A DNA stretch of 64,000 nucleotides from Kribbella italica. Its GTDB lineage: Bacteria; Actinomycetota; Actinomycetes; Propionibacteriales; Kribbellaceae. The translations under genes were made by a program, and so were the position numbers. Where the stretch lies: the NCBI RefSeq assembly GCF_014205135.1, contig NZ_JACHMY010000001.1:4402001-4466000 (forward strand). Reading direction: 5' to 3'. The notes under the pieces are model-generated. The model was given only the letters and a program-made list of their open reading frames with translations, did not search any database and was not told where the DNA came from. Position 1 is the stretch's first letter, and each line of letters begins with the position of its first letter. This document shows, piece by piece, positions 34,349 through 43,597 of this stretch.

Positions 34349-36207
34349 AGCCCGGGACGCCGAACCACATCAGGCGCAGCACTGTGCCGGCCGCGAGGGG
34401 CGGCGTCGGAGGAGTCACCTGCGTCGCCGCTCTCGGCGGGCTGACCGGTGCTCGCGGTCCCGCCAGCCGCCGGTCCGCCTGCCCCGGATCCAGCGGTCCC
34501 AGGTCCAGCGGTCCCAGGTCCAGCGGTCCCAGGTCCAGCGGTCCCGGGTCTAGCGGTGGCGGGTCCAGCGGTCCCGGGCCCAGCCGTGGCGGGTCCAGCC
34601 GTGGCGGGTCCAGCCGTGGCGGGTCCAGCCGTGGCGGGTCCAGCGGTGGCGTCTTCGGCAGCTCCCAGGCCTGTCGCTCCTGCGTGCCCGCCAGACCCCG
34701 GTGCAGCGTCTGCGGATCCGGTGGTCGGTCGCCAGACGCCTTCGGTCTCGTCGGGTTCACCGGCGTCGTCCAGCGGCAACTGCTCGGCCTGCGGGGGCTC
34801 GGGTGGCGGCGTGCGCTGGAACCATGGCTCCGGCTCGGCCTGCGGTGCGGCAACGGGCTGCTGCGTCCCGAGCTGGTCCAACGTCGGCGAGTACTCATCG
34901 ACCTGCCGGATCGGGTACGCCCCGACACCCCACCCCGGCGCTCCGGCCGGCTCCCCCGACGTCGAGTACGGGTCAGCCTGCGCAGCCACCGGAGCCTGGT
35001 GCGGGCCTGCCTGCGCAGGCCCATCGGCTGGGCGCACGTAGGGGTCCGCTTGTCCGGCGACCCGTGCGTCGGCCGGGCGCTCGGACGGCTCGGCCTGTAC
35101 GTCGGCCGGGCGCTCGGATGGCTCGGCCTGTGCGGCGGCCGATGCATCGGCCGGTGGCTTGTACGGGTCCGCTTGGCCGGCGGCCGGTGTGGCGGCCGGG
35201 GGCTCGTACGGGTCCGCTTGTACTGCCGCCTGCGCGTCGGCCGGGGGCTCGTAGGGTGAGGCGCCCAGTGCATCGGCCGGCTGCGCAGGCGGGGTCGGCT
35301 GTGCGGAGGCCGGCGTGTTCGCCGGGGCGGCGTACGGGACGGCCTGCGTCGGGTCGGCTGCGGGGTCGGCGTACGGGTCGGCCTGCTGGCCGGTGGGAGC
35401 TGCGTACGGACCGGCGTACCGGTTGTCCTCCGGCTGCGCCGGCAGGGCTGGGTCAGGTGGGAGGACCGGCTCGGGCTCCGGGAGCGTGGGCTCCGGCTCG
35501 GGCGGGCGTACCGGCTCCGGCGTAGGCGGAAGGACCGGCTCCGGCGGCAGCTCCGGCTCGGGCTGTGGCGGCAGCGTGTCCGTTGGGTAGCCCAGGCCGG
35601 CTTGAGGCTGGGCGTCCGTCGGTGTCGGCTCGGCGGCCGACGTCCGTGCCTCGATGGCGGCCAGCCGGGCGTCAAGAATGGTCTGCTGCTCGGTGGCAGC
35701 CGGCGGCTGCACTACGGGGGCGGCCTGCTGATCGGCAACCGGCTGCGGAGCGGCGACGGCCTCCGGGTGAGCAGCAGCCTGCTCATCAGCGGCAGCTTGC
35801 TGGTCCGCGGCGGCCGACGGGAAGTCACCGCCGACGAGGATCGGCTTCTGGTAGCCCGTGTCGTCGAAGTCCGTCGGGTCGTAGTCGGCGCGGGAGGCGA
35901 AGCCGGCGCCTTCGGGGCCGTGCAGGATGGGGGTGACGGCGCGTTCGAGGTCGGCGATGCGGCGGTCGCGTTCGGCGACCTCGCGGCCGAGGCGTTCGAG
36001 CAGGCCGTCGACCTCGTCCATCCGGTAGCCGCGCAACGCGACCCCGAACCGCGTCGTCGCGATGTCGTCGGACGACAGCACTTGGCGAGCGGGTACGGAC
36101 ACGTCCGGCCGGTCGTCGTAGGCGGGGCTCATCCCGCCCCAGCGCCCGGAGGCGACAACGGCGACAGCCCCGATCAGTACGACGACAACCAGCCCGAAGA
36201 ACCACAT
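34345..36207 (-). CDS. DivIVA-domain membrane protein with long low-complexity tail
   Basis: The 620-residue protein starts with a transmembrane helix (MWFFGLVVVVLIGAVAVVAS). A short DivIVA-type motif follows: DIATTRFGVALRGYRMDEVD near residue 48 and a coiled-coil segment LLERLGREVAERDRRIADLE. The rest (residues about 100-620) is Pro/Ala/Gln/Glu-rich with repeats such as QADPYEPPAD and, near the end, 11 units of TAGPA/G. Family members are usually near 120 residues (Rv1209), so the tail is five times the expected size. It probably localises at the membrane in a growth or division context, but its function is unknown. Confidence 0.72.
   Translation of the reverse strand: MWFFGLVVVVLIGAVAVVASGRWGGMSPAYDDRPDVSVPARQVLSSDDIATTRFGVALRGYRMDEVDGLLERLGREVAERDRRIADLERAVTPILHGPEGAGFASRADYDPTDFDDTGYQKPILVGGDFPSAAADQQAAADEQAAAHPEAVAAPQPVADQQAAPVVQPPAATEQQTILDARLAAIEARTSAAEPTPTDAQPQAGLGYPTDTLPPQPEPELPPEPVLPPTPEPVRPPEPEPTLPEPEPVLPPDPALPAQPEDNRYAGPYAAPTGQQADPYADPAADPTQAVPYAAPANTPASAQPTPPAQPADALGASPYEPPADAQAAVQADPYEPPAATPAAGQADPYKPPADASAAAQAEPSERPADVQAEPSERPADARVAGQADPYVRPADGPAQAGPHQAPVAAQADPYSTSGEPAGAPGWGVGAYPIRQVDEYSPTLDQLGTQQPVAAPQAEPEPWFQRTPPPEPPQAEQLPLDDAGEPDETEGVWRPTTGSADAAPGSGGHAGATGLGAAEDATAGPATAGPATAGPATAGPATAGPGTAGPATARPGTAGPGTAGPGTAGPGTAGSGAGGPAAGGTASTGQPAESGDAGDSSDAAPRGRHSAAPDVVRRPGL
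34485..34650. repeat. Tandem 15-base repeat encoding TAGP(A/G) pentapeptides
   Basis: Eleven imperfect copies of a 15-base unit (of the form GGTCCCAGGTCCAGC, plus-strand register) lie head to tail within the 3' end of the DivIVA-like gene. On the coding strand each unit reads Thr-Ala-Gly-Pro-Ala or -Gly. Third-position drift between units shows that the array has been selected at the protein level or is old. Confidence 0.8.
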
Positions 36208-36309
36208 CACGGGACCGATCGTGCCACGCCGGGGTGTACCGGCGCACAATCCCCGCGGGTTTCCGCCACCGAGACGCCGGTCACCTGCGCACGCGAAGCA
36301 CCCCGGGCG

Positions 36310-37167
36310 TCAGCTGCCGTCCGAGCCCAGGCGGTGCTGCTCTCGCCGTTCGCGGGCCTCCGGGTTGTCGGTGACGTCCGCGGCCGCGGCAGCCGCCGCT
36401 TCCTCCGCCGCGGCATCCGCCATCTCCCCGGCCTTGACGATGTAGCTGATCGCCTCGTCCACGTCGTCGGTGATCGTGAACATGTCCAGGTCCGCGGCGG
36501 AGATCTTGCCATCGGCAAGCATGGTGTCCCGGAGCCAGTCGGCCAGACCACCCCAGTACGACGTACCGAACAGCACCACCGGGAACGACGTCACCTTGCG
36601 CGTCTGCGCCAGCGTGAGCGCCTCGAACAGCTCATCCAAAGTCCCGAAACCACCGGGCATCACGACGAACCCCTGCGCGTACTTCACGAACATCGTCTTG
36701 CGGGTGAAGAAGTACCGGAAGTTCATCCCGATGTCGACCCACTCGTTCAGGCCGTTCTCGAAGGGCAGTTCGATGCCGAGACCGACCGACACCCCGCCGG
36801 CCTCGGACGCACCCTTGTTCGCGGCCTCCATCACGCCCGGCCCGCCACCGGTGATCACCGCGTACCCGGCGCCGACCAGCTTGCGCCCGAACGACTCCGC
36901 GGCGGCGTACATCGGGTCGTCGGGCTTGGTCCGCGCCGACCCGAACACGCTGATCGCCGCACCGAGCTCGGCGAGCATGCCGAAGCCCTCGATGAACTCC
37001 GACTGGATCCGCAGCACCCGCCACGGGTCGGTGTGCACCCAGTCCGACGGGCCGCGGCTGTCCAGCAGCCGTTGCTCCGAGGTGGACTGCTGCACCTGGT
37101 TGCGCCGCATGACCACCGGCCCCCGCTGCTGGGACTGGGGGCGGTCTGGGTGAAGGGAATCTGCCAT
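36310..37167 (-). CDS. LOG family protein (TIGR00730 Rossmann fold)
   Basis: The 285-residue protein shows the nucleotide-binding GGGPGVMEAANKGASEAGG near residue 104 and the lonely-guy signature VMPGGFGTLDELFEALT near residue 168. LOG enzymes release cytokinin bases from nucleoside 5'-monophosphates, and mycobacterial Rv1205 is an established example. Extra N-terminal (about 35) and C-terminal Ala/Glu-rich residues frame the core. It lies between dapE and the DivIVA-like gene, matching the conserved gene order. Confidence 0.92.
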   Translation of the reverse strand: MADSLHPDRPQSQQRGPVVMRRNQVQQSTSEQRLLDSRGPSDWVHTDPWRVLRIQSEFIEGFGMLAELGAAISVFGSARTKPDDPMYAAAESFGRKLVGAGYAVITGGGPGVMEAANKGASEAGGVSVGLGIELPFENGLNEWVDIGMNFRYFFTRKTMFVKYAQGFVVMPGGFGTLDELFEALTLAQTRKVTSFPVVLFGTSYWGGLADWLRDTMLADGKISAADLDMFTITDDVDEAISYIVKAGEMADAAAEEAAAAAAADVTDNPEARERREQHRLGSDGS

Positions 37168-37220
37168 GCCCCCAGATTAGTGCGGCGCACCGCCAGGGAC
37201 CGGGGACTCGCCCCCAGGAC

Positions 37221-38282
37221 TCAGGCTGTCAACCAGCTCCTCAGCCGCTGTTCACACTGCTCGATCTCCGCCTCCGGCACGTACTCCTCCTGCTTGTGCG
37301 CGAGCAGCGGGTCGCCCGGCCCGTAGTTCACCGCCGGTACGCCGAGCAGCGTGAACCGCGCGACATCCGTCCACCCGAACTTCGGCTGCGGTTCCCCGCC
37401 CACGACCTCCAGGAACGCGGCCGCCGCCGGCCGCTGCAACCCCGGCAGCCCACCCGGCGCGGAATCGGTCACCACCACGTCGTACCCGTCGAAGACCTCG
37501 CGCAGGTGCGCCTCGGCCTCGGCCTCGGACCGGCTCGGCGCGAAGCGGTAGTTGACCGTCACCGTGCACAGATCCGGTACGACGTTGCCCGCGACGCCGC
37601 CGCTGATCCCGACCGCGTTCAGCCCCTCGCGGTACTCCAGCCCGTCGATCGGCACCCGCCGCGGCTCGTACGCCGCCAGTCGCGCGAGCACCTCTCCCGC
37701 CGCGTGGATCGCGTTGACGCCCATCCACGACCGCGCCGAGTGGGCCCGCTCACCACGGGTGGTGATCTCGATCCGCATCGTGCCCTGGCAACCGGCCTCG
37801 ACCACCGCGTTCGACGGCTCCATCACCACCGCGAAGACGCCTTCGAGCAGCTCGGGGTTGGACTGCGAGAGCTTGAACAGCCCGTTGCGCTCGGACTCGA
37901 TCTCCTCGCAGTCGTAGAACACGTAGGTGACGTCGCGGTTCGGCTCGGCCAGCGTGGCAGCGAGCCGGAGCCCGACGGCGACCCCGCCCTTCATGTCGCA
38001 GGCGCCGAGCCCGTGGATCAGCCCGTCCGCGCGCCGGGACGGGAGGTTGTCGTTCAGCGGGACGGTGTCCAGGTGCCCGGCGATGACGATCCGCTCGGCG
38101 CGGCCCAGGTCGGTCCGTGCGACGACCGTGTTCCCGTGCCGGAACACCTTCAAGTGCCCGTACGCCGACAGCGCGGCCTCGACCGCGTCCGCGATCTCCT
38201 CCTCGGTCCCGCTCACCGACGAGACGTCGACCAGCGCGGCCGTCAGATCGGGTCCGGAGTGGGTCAGGTCGAACTTCGCCAT
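37221..38282 (-). CDS. dapE: Succinyl-diaminopimelate desuccinylase
   Basis: The 353-residue M20 metallopeptidase-fold enzyme hydrolyses N-succinyl-LL-2,6-diaminopimelate in lysine and peptidoglycan synthesis. Metal-site motifs are VIAGHLDTVPLNDNLP near residue 67, LGACDMKGGVAVGLRL near residue 93 and YDCEEIESERNGL with the catalytic Glu near residue 124. The dimerisation domain with GERAHSARSWMGVNAIHAAG follows. The start shares one base with the upstream VOC gene stop. Its partner dapD is at 51818, separated here by about 13 kb of inserted genes. Confidence 0.95.
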   Translation of the reverse strand: MAKFDLTHSGPDLTAALVDVSSVSGTEEEIADAVEAALSAYGHLKVFRHGNTVVARTDLGRAERIVIAGHLDTVPLNDNLPSRRADGLIHGLGACDMKGGVAVGLRLAATLAEPNRDVTYVFYDCEEIESERNGLFKLSQSNPELLEGVFAVVMEPSNAVVEAGCQGTMRIEITTRGERAHSARSWMGVNAIHAAGEVLARLAAYEPRRVPIDGLEYREGLNAVGISGGVAGNVVPDLCTVTVNYRFAPSRSEAEAEAHLREVFDGYDVVVTDSAPGGLPGLQRPAAAAFLEVVGGEPQPKFGWTDVARFTLLGVPAVNYGPGDPLLAHKQEEYVPEAEIEQCEQRLRSWLTA

Positions 38283-38980
38283 CAAACGTCCTCGGGTTTC
38301 GGCAGGAACACGCAGAACTCGTTGCCCTCCGGATCGGCGCAGACCGACCAGTCGATCGCGTCGTCCTGGGGCCGCAGCAGTGTCGCACCCGCGGCCAGCA
38401 CCGCGTCGAGGGTGCCGGCGTCCACGTCCCAGTGGATCCGGTTCTTCACCGTCTTCGGCTCGGGCACCGCGATGAACACGAAGTAGTCGAACGGCGTACC
38501 GGGCACGTTCTCGATCCAGCTGTACGGCTTGCCCTCGCCGGCGTTGAAGTCGCCGCCGAGCACACCGTGCCACCAGCGCGCCTGCGCCTCCGGGTCGACC
38601 GAGTCGACGACCACCTCCATCAACCGGTACGCCGGAACGCTGTCCCGCGGGAACCCGCAGAACTCCCCACCCTCCGGGTCCTCCATCACCGCCCAGCTCT
38701 GCTCGGCGCTGATCGGCGACTGCACGGTCGCGCCGAGCGTCTCCAGGTCCGCGATCGCGGAGGTGTGCACGTCCAGGTGCACCCGCTGCTTCACGGTCCG
38801 CGGCTCGGCCACCTTGTTGATCCAGACCGTCTGCCCCGGCAGGTCGCCACGCAGCGGCACCGGTCCGTCCGCCGCGGCGTCCGCCGATGACGACAGCCCG
38901 AGCACCGTCTCCCAGAACTCGGTCATCGGGCCGACGGAACTCACGTCGACACATAGGTCCTTGAACCGCGCAACACTCAT
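38282..38980 (-). CDS. VOC family (glyoxalase-fold) protein, two-domain
   Basis: The 232-residue protein consists of two tandem VOC domains. The first has KDLCVDVSSVGPMTEFWETVLG and the closing MEDPEGGEFCGFP; the second starts VVVDSVDPEAQARWWHGVLGG and ends CADPEGNEFCVF. The paired domains form one metal- or ligand-binding site in this family. Stop/start overlap with dapE (TGATG) suggests cotranscription, but no functional link to lysine synthesis is known. Confidence 0.85.
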   Translation of the reverse strand: MSVARFKDLCVDVSSVGPMTEFWETVLGLSSSADAAADGPVPLRGDLPGQTVWINKVAEPRTVKQRVHLDVHTSAIADLETLGATVQSPISAEQSWAVMEDPEGGEFCGFPRDSVPAYRLMEVVVDSVDPEAQARWWHGVLGGDFNAGEGKPYSWIENVPGTPFDYFVFIAVPEPKTVKNRIHWDVDAGTLDAVLAAGATLLRPQDDAIDWSVCADPEGNEFCVFLPKPEDV

Positions 38981-39115
38981 TCCCCAAGGCTAGAGGGGTC
39001 CGCCGACTGTTTGCGACAGCCCGGTTGACGCCCAGCAGCCCCGGCAGCCGACGGCACCGACGAGACCTCGTCTAGGGTTCTGACGTCAGGTCTGGTGACT
39101 GCCGTGAGGAGCGAC

Positions 39116-39775
39116 ATGCTGAAGCCCGAGGTCCCGGCCGCCGTGCGGCGGTTGAACGTGCTGCTCACCGAGGTCGACGAGGACAACGCTCGCGAGCCGT
39201 CGGCGCTGCCGGGGTGGTCGCGCGCGCACCTGCTCGCCCACATCGGGAACTTCGGCGACGCGATGACGCGGCAGGTGACCGAGGCTCTCGAAGGCCGGCA
39301 GGCCGACATGTACGACGGCGGCCCGCCGGCCCGGAACGCGGCGATCGAGAGTGACGCGGCGAAGCCCGTCGACGAGCTGACCGGGCACATCACCGAAGCG
39401 CTGGGCAACCTGGTCACGGCGTGGGAACGCGTCGACGACTGGTCGCGCCCGATCCGCCACCGCAACGGCACGCTGGCCGACACGGTCCTCAACGCGTGGC
39501 GCGAGGTCGACGTCCACGCCGCGGACCTCGACCTGAGCTACACCACCGACGACTGGTCGCAGGACTTCTGCATGCACCTGCTCGCGTTCCTCCGCCCGCG
39601 CGTCCCCGAGGGCACCCGCCTCGTCCTGCAGGCGCCCGGCGTCCGCTGGGCCCACGGCGAGGGCGACCGCCTGGTGATCGAGGGCAAGCTCACCGACCTG
39701 ACCGCCTGGATGGCCGGACGACAGCCCCGGGGACCCCTCACCGGAGATCTCCCAGAGCTGTCCCCCTGGCCCTAA
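39116..39775 (+). CDS. Maleylpyruvate isomerase-like, mycothiol-dependent (DinB fold)
   Basis: The 219-residue protein has the MDMPI_N features: LPGWSRAHLLAHIGNFGDAM near residue 37, with the metal His in LLAHIGN, a second His pair in NAWREVDVHAADLDLSY, and the family C-terminal domain with WMAGRQPRG. These proteins use mycothiol as a thiol cofactor, consistent with mshB at 62162. The ATG at 39116 is preceded by GAGGA; an in-frame GTG lies at 39095. The true substrate is likely not maleylpyruvate. Confidence 0.82.
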   Translation: MLKPEVPAAVRRLNVLLTEVDEDNAREPSALPGWSRAHLLAHIGNFGDAMTRQVTEALEGRQADMYDGGPPARNAAIESDAAKPVDELTGHITEALGNLVTAWERVDDWSRPIRHRNGTLADTVLNAWREVDVHAADLDLSYTTDDWSQDFCMHLLAFLRPRVPEGTRLVLQAPGVRWAHGEGDRLVIEGKLTDLTAWMAGRQPRGPLTGDLPELSPWP

Positions 39776-41844
39776 CTGACGGTGAAGTCGTCCACCTGGA
39801 TGAAGGTGTCGGTCCCCGGCGCCTCGAACCCGGCGTACACGGTCACCTCGTGCACTCCGGCCGGCACCTTCACCGTCACCTCGTGGTGCACGTACCCGGT
39901 CGAGGCCCCGAACGTCTTCTCACCGAGCACCGTGGACCCGCCGGCCCCTAGCCGGACGCCGAAGCGGCCTTGCCCGGCCGGCAGTGCCTCCGACGCGTTG
40001 ATCCACGACCCGAAGGTGTAGGTGGACCCGGGCTGCACCGGCACCTTCTGCGTCAGCGCGCTGAGCCCCGTCCCGGACGTCCGGATCCACCCGTTGTTCG
40101 CGCCGGAGTGCGCGAACCCGAGCCCGCGGTCCACCCCGTTCGCCGCCGATCCCTCGAACAGCCACGCGGGCTTGCCGCCGCCGGTCCCTTCGAAGCCCCC
40201 GTCAGCCACCTGTACGGCGTACCGCACGGCAACCTCGGCGACCGACGTGTAGCTCCGCGTCCCGCCCGGCAGCCCGATCACGCGCACCCCGTCGGTCTCG
40301 ACCGCCGGGAACGTCACCGTGTAGGTCTTGTTCGCGCCGGCCGAAACATCCCCCGGGTACGCCGGGCTGACGGTCTGCGCGCCGACCTCGACCCAGGCGC
40401 CGTCCTTCTTCACCTGCACCCGGGGCCGCCCGGTGAAGAACCCGCCCTCGGCCGACACCGCGCCCGACGTGAACTCGACCCGGTTCACCTTGTGCTTCGA
40501 GGGCCAGGTGTAACCCCACCACGAGGCGCCCTTGACCTCGTCGTCGAAGTCGTTCTCACTCCCGGTCAGCACGCCGTCGTTGAGCAGGGCGAGCTTCCCG
40601 GACTGCGACGACTTGGAAACGGCGACCGCGCCAGTGCTGGGCGCGGCCAGGTTCGCGGCACCGGGGACATCCACAGCAGGGCCTGGAGCCGACGGCGTCA
40701 GCACCAGCTTGCGCAGGTTGAAGTTGTAGACCGACGTCCCGATCCCGCCGCCACCGCACGGGCAGACGTTGGCCTGCAGGTACATCGTCTTCCCGTCCGG
40801 CTGGACGAACTTCGAGGGAATCGTCACGCCGTACCCGCCGTACTTGGACGTCGACCACGGGTACCCGCCGAAGTCCTTCGACAGGAAGTGCTTCCACGGT
40901 CCCCACGGCGTCGGCGACTCGTAGAACTCGAAGGTGTACTCGGTCCACGAGGTGTAGACGTAGCGCTTCTGCTGCGGCAGGTACGTCGTACCGCCCTGGC
41001 TGATCACCGACAGGTTGCTCGCGTTGGTCCCGTAGGTCTGCGCGTACAGCCGCCGTTGGTCGGTCAGCACCGGCCGCCGGTCGGCGAGCTTCCGTGACCA
41101 CTCCGGCTTCCCCCGGTCGTTGCTGCCGGCAAAGAACTCCCAGGCCTTCCGGTCCTGCACCTTCTTCTTCGGTACGCGGGCCAGGAACACGCTCTGCGGG
41201 TCCTCGACCGTGTCGTCGAAGGAGTCCCGCCAGTTCCCGTCCAGCCCGTACGCGTACACGTACCCGTCCGGTGCCGCCGCTCCGCCCTTGCCGAAGTCCG
41301 CGAACCAGATCGTCGTGAACACGTGGTCGCCGAACATCGGTTTGCGCTGGTCCCAGGTCCACGTCCGTCCGTGGTCCACCGACTTGAGGATCGTCGCGGC
41401 CGGTACGTCGTTGAAGTCGAGCGCGAGATCCTGCACCGCCAGGTACATCGTGTCGCCGACGCAGACCATGCCGGTCGGCTTCCGGTTGTACCCCGGACCG
41501 CTCCAGATCGGACCGACCTGGTCGCCGCGGGCGACGGTCGCGCCCGTCAACGAGCCCGGCTGCCCCTTGATCTCGCTGACCGCGATGTCGGAGAACTCCG
41601 CGTCCAGGCTGAAGCCCTTGCCGTCGCCGTTCGCGGAGTACAGGTCCCCGTTCCCGGCCCAGCACGACGGCCACAGGTCGCCGTCACTCTTGCTGGCCTG
41701 CCCGGTCGTCTCCACCGACGCCGTACCGACGTAGGTGCTGGCACCACCTCCGGCAGCAGGGGAAGCACTGTCCCCGGACGAGGTCAGGACGGCGACCGAC
41801 CCGAAGGCCAGTGGCAGGACGGCAAGCAACGCTCCACGCTTCAC
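39772..41844 (-). CDS. Secreted DUF4185-like propeller protein with carbohydrate-binding tail
   Basis: The 690-residue exported protein has a signal peptide (residues 1-28). A DUF4185-type domain follows (WAGNGDLYSANGDGKGF near residue 64, one Asp-box SVDHGRTW near residue 157, TYLPQQKRYVYTSWTEYTFE near residue 310). An F5/8-type or galactose-binding-like segment (residues about 400-540) and a CBM-like C-terminal domain (about 545-690, GSTYTFGSWINASE) complete it. It is probably a glycoside hydrolase or glycan-binding protein. It is the last gene of the importer operon, 10 bases after the permease. Confidence 0.75.
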   Translation of the reverse strand: MKRGALLAVLPLAFGSVAVLTSSGDSASPAAGGGASTYVGTASVETTGQASKSDGDLWPSCWAGNGDLYSANGDGKGFSLDAEFSDIAVSEIKGQPGSLTGATVARGDQVGPIWSGPGYNRKPTGMVCVGDTMYLAVQDLALDFNDVPAATILKSVDHGRTWTWDQRKPMFGDHVFTTIWFADFGKGGAAAPDGYVYAYGLDGNWRDSFDDTVEDPQSVFLARVPKKKVQDRKAWEFFAGSNDRGKPEWSRKLADRRPVLTDQRRLYAQTYGTNASNLSVISQGGTTYLPQQKRYVYTSWTEYTFEFYESPTPWGPWKHFLSKDFGGYPWSTSKYGGYGVTIPSKFVQPDGKTMYLQANVCPCGGGGIGTSVYNFNLRKLVLTPSAPGPAVDVPGAANLAAPSTGAVAVSKSSQSGKLALLNDGVLTGSENDFDDEVKGASWWGYTWPSKHKVNRVEFTSGAVSAEGGFFTGRPRVQVKKDGAWVEVGAQTVSPAYPGDVSAGANKTYTVTFPAVETDGVRVIGLPGGTRSYTSVAEVAVRYAVQVADGGFEGTGGGKPAWLFEGSAANGVDRGLGFAHSGANNGWIRTSGTGLSALTQKVPVQPGSTYTFGSWINASEALPAGQGRFGVRLGAGGSTVLGEKTFGASTGYVHHEVTVKVPAGVHEVTVYAGFEAPGTDTFIQVDDFTVS

Positions 41845-41853
41845 GACGGACTC

Positions 41854-42651
41854 CTACTTCAGGCCGGTGGTCTTCATCGCGTCGACCAGGCGTTTCTGGC
41901 CGGCGACGAAGACGACGACGGTCGGGATCGCCGCGATCACGGCGGCGGCGAGGATCAGGTTCCACGCCGAGGCGTACTGACCTTGCAGACCGGAGATGCC
42001 CAGCTGGACCACGCGCAGGTCCGGGTTGCGGGTGATGGTCAGCGGCCAGAGGAACGCGTTCCAGTTGGCCAGGAAGAACAGCACCGACAGCGAGGCCAGG
42101 ACCGGACGGCTCAGCGGCAGGATGACGCTCCAGTACCGGCGCCAGTAGCCGCAGCCGTCCAGGTCGGCGGCCTCCTCCAGCTCGCGCGGGATGTTCAGGT
42201 AGTACTGGCGCAGCAGGAAGATGCCGAAGGCATGGAAGATGCTCGGCACAATCAGCCCGGCGTAGCTGTCCAGCAGGCCGAACTGCTTGGCGACCAGGAA
42301 CAGCGGGACCAGGATCACCGGCAGCGACACCAGCAGCGTCGACATGATGCCCGAGAAGATGATCGCGCGGCCGGGGAACCGCAGCCGGGCCAGCGCGTAG
42401 GCCGCCATCGAGTGGAAGAACAGCGCGATCACCGTGACCGCGACCGACACGATCGCGGAGTTCAGCAGGAACCTGGGCAGCGGGAACTTCAGCAGCACGT
42501 ACTGCAGGTTGTCCAGCGTCCAGGTCGACGGCCAGCCGAACGAGAACACGTCCTCGGCCGGCTTGATCACGCTCAGCAGCACCCACAGCAACGGCGCGAC
42601 AGCGATCAGCGCCAGCACGTGCGCCAGGATCGGGAAGAATCTAGTCCTCAC
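41854..42651 (-). CDS. Carbohydrate ABC transporter permease (MalG type)
   Basis: The 265-residue inner-membrane protein has six predicted helices. The EAA loop that contacts the ATPase is present (ELEEAADLDGCGYWRRYWSV near residue 155). Its start overlaps the upstream permease gene by 11 bases. With the partner permease and the lipoprotein it forms a CUT1 sugar importer. No ATPase gene is nearby, so a shared MsiK-like ATPase elsewhere in the genome is likely. Confidence 0.93.
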   Translation of the reverse strand: MRTRFFPILAHVLALIAVAPLLWVLLSVIKPAEDVFSFGWPSTWTLDNLQYVLLKFPLPRFLLNSAIVSVAVTVIALFFHSMAAYALARLRFPGRAIIFSGIMSTLLVSLPVILVPLFLVAKQFGLLDSYAGLIVPSIFHAFGIFLLRQYYLNIPRELEEAADLDGCGYWRRYWSVILPLSRPVLASLSVLFFLANWNAFLWPLTITRNPDLRVVQLGISGLQGQYASAWNLILAAAVIAAIPTVVVFVAGQKRLVDAMKTTGLK

Positions 42652-43597
42652 TGAAACGGCCTCCCTTCGTGAAGGCGAACATCAGGCCGGTGCAGAGCAC
42701 GAGGATCCCCACCACGACGGTGGTCAGCGCGGCGGCGTACCCGATGTTGTTGAAGGTGAAGGCCTGCTCGTAGATGTAGAGCACGACCGTGCTGGTGGCC
42801 CTGGCCGGGCCGCCCTTGGTCAGCACGAAGACCAGGTCGAAGGCCTGCAGGCCGGTGACGGCGCCGATCGTCGAGTTGACCACGACGAAGAAGCTGGTCG
42901 GGCGCATCAACGGCCAGATCACGAACCGGAACCGCTGCCAGGCCGAGGCGCCGTCGATCTGCGCCGCGTCCTCGAGCTCCTTCGGCACGTCCTTCAGCCC
43001 GGCCAGCAGGACCAGCATCTGGTAGCCCATCACGAACCAGACACTGATCACCACATAGGTGCCCAGGGCAAGCGATGGCGTCCCGAGGAACGACACGTCG
43101 CCGAGCCCGAACGGCGCCAGCAGCTTGGAGACCGCACCGCGCTTGTCGACCAGCAGGAACTGCCAGATCAGACCGACCACGACCAGGCTGACCACGTGCG
43201 GCAGGAAGAACGCCGACCGGACCCAGCCGATGCCGCGGAAGTGGTTGCGGACCAGCATCGCCAGCCCGAAGCTGATCACGAACGCGATCGGCACGAAGCT
43301 GACCACGTAGATCGCGGTGATCTTCAGCGACGCCCAGAGCTGGTCGTCGCTGCCCATCAGCTTGTAGTTGGCCAGACCGACGTACTGGTAGTTGCCGAAG
43401 CCGTCGACCTTGAAGAACGCGACGCCGAGGGCGAGCACCATCGGGACGGCGACGAAGGCGAGCAGGCCGAGCAGGTCCGGCGCGAGGAAGGCGTACGCCG
43501 CCAGGGCCTCGCGCCGCTTGCGCGTCATACCGGCCTTGGGCGTGGCCGCCGTACGGCGGACCGACGGCTTGGACGGGGGCGCTGTCGTCGTGGTCAT
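42641..43597 (-). CDS. Sugar ABC transporter permease (MalF type)
   Basis: The 318-residue protein has a Lys/Arg/Thr/Pro-rich N-terminal segment of about 30 residues and six membrane helices. The EAA loop is ELEDAAQIDGASAWQRFRFV near residue 215. It overlaps the substrate-binding protein gene by one base and the MalG-type gene by 11 bases, forming the permease dimer of a CUT1 importer. The transported sugar is not determined from sequence. Confidence 0.93.
   Translation of the reverse strand: MTTTTAPPSKPSVRRTAATPKAGMTRKRREALAAYAFLAPDLLGLLAFVAVPMVLALGVAFFKVDGFGNYQYVGLANYKLMGSDDQLWASLKITAIYVVSFVPIAFVISFGLAMLVRNHFRGIGWVRSAFFLPHVVSLVVVGLIWQFLLVDKRGAVSKLLAPFGLGDVSFLGTPSLALGTYVVISVWFVMGYQMLVLLAGLKDVPKELEDAAQIDGASAWQRFRFVIWPLMRPTSFFVVVNSTIGAVTGLQAFDLVFVLTKGGPARATSTVVLYIYEQAFTFNNIGYAAALTTVVVGILVLCTGLMFAFTKGGRFSED

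Noticed and set aside
34384..35525. Plus-strand open frames under the DivIVA-like gene that could encode Gly/Ser-rich proteins
   Set aside because: They read the reverse of the low-complexity tail and its tandem repeat; no start context or motif supports them.
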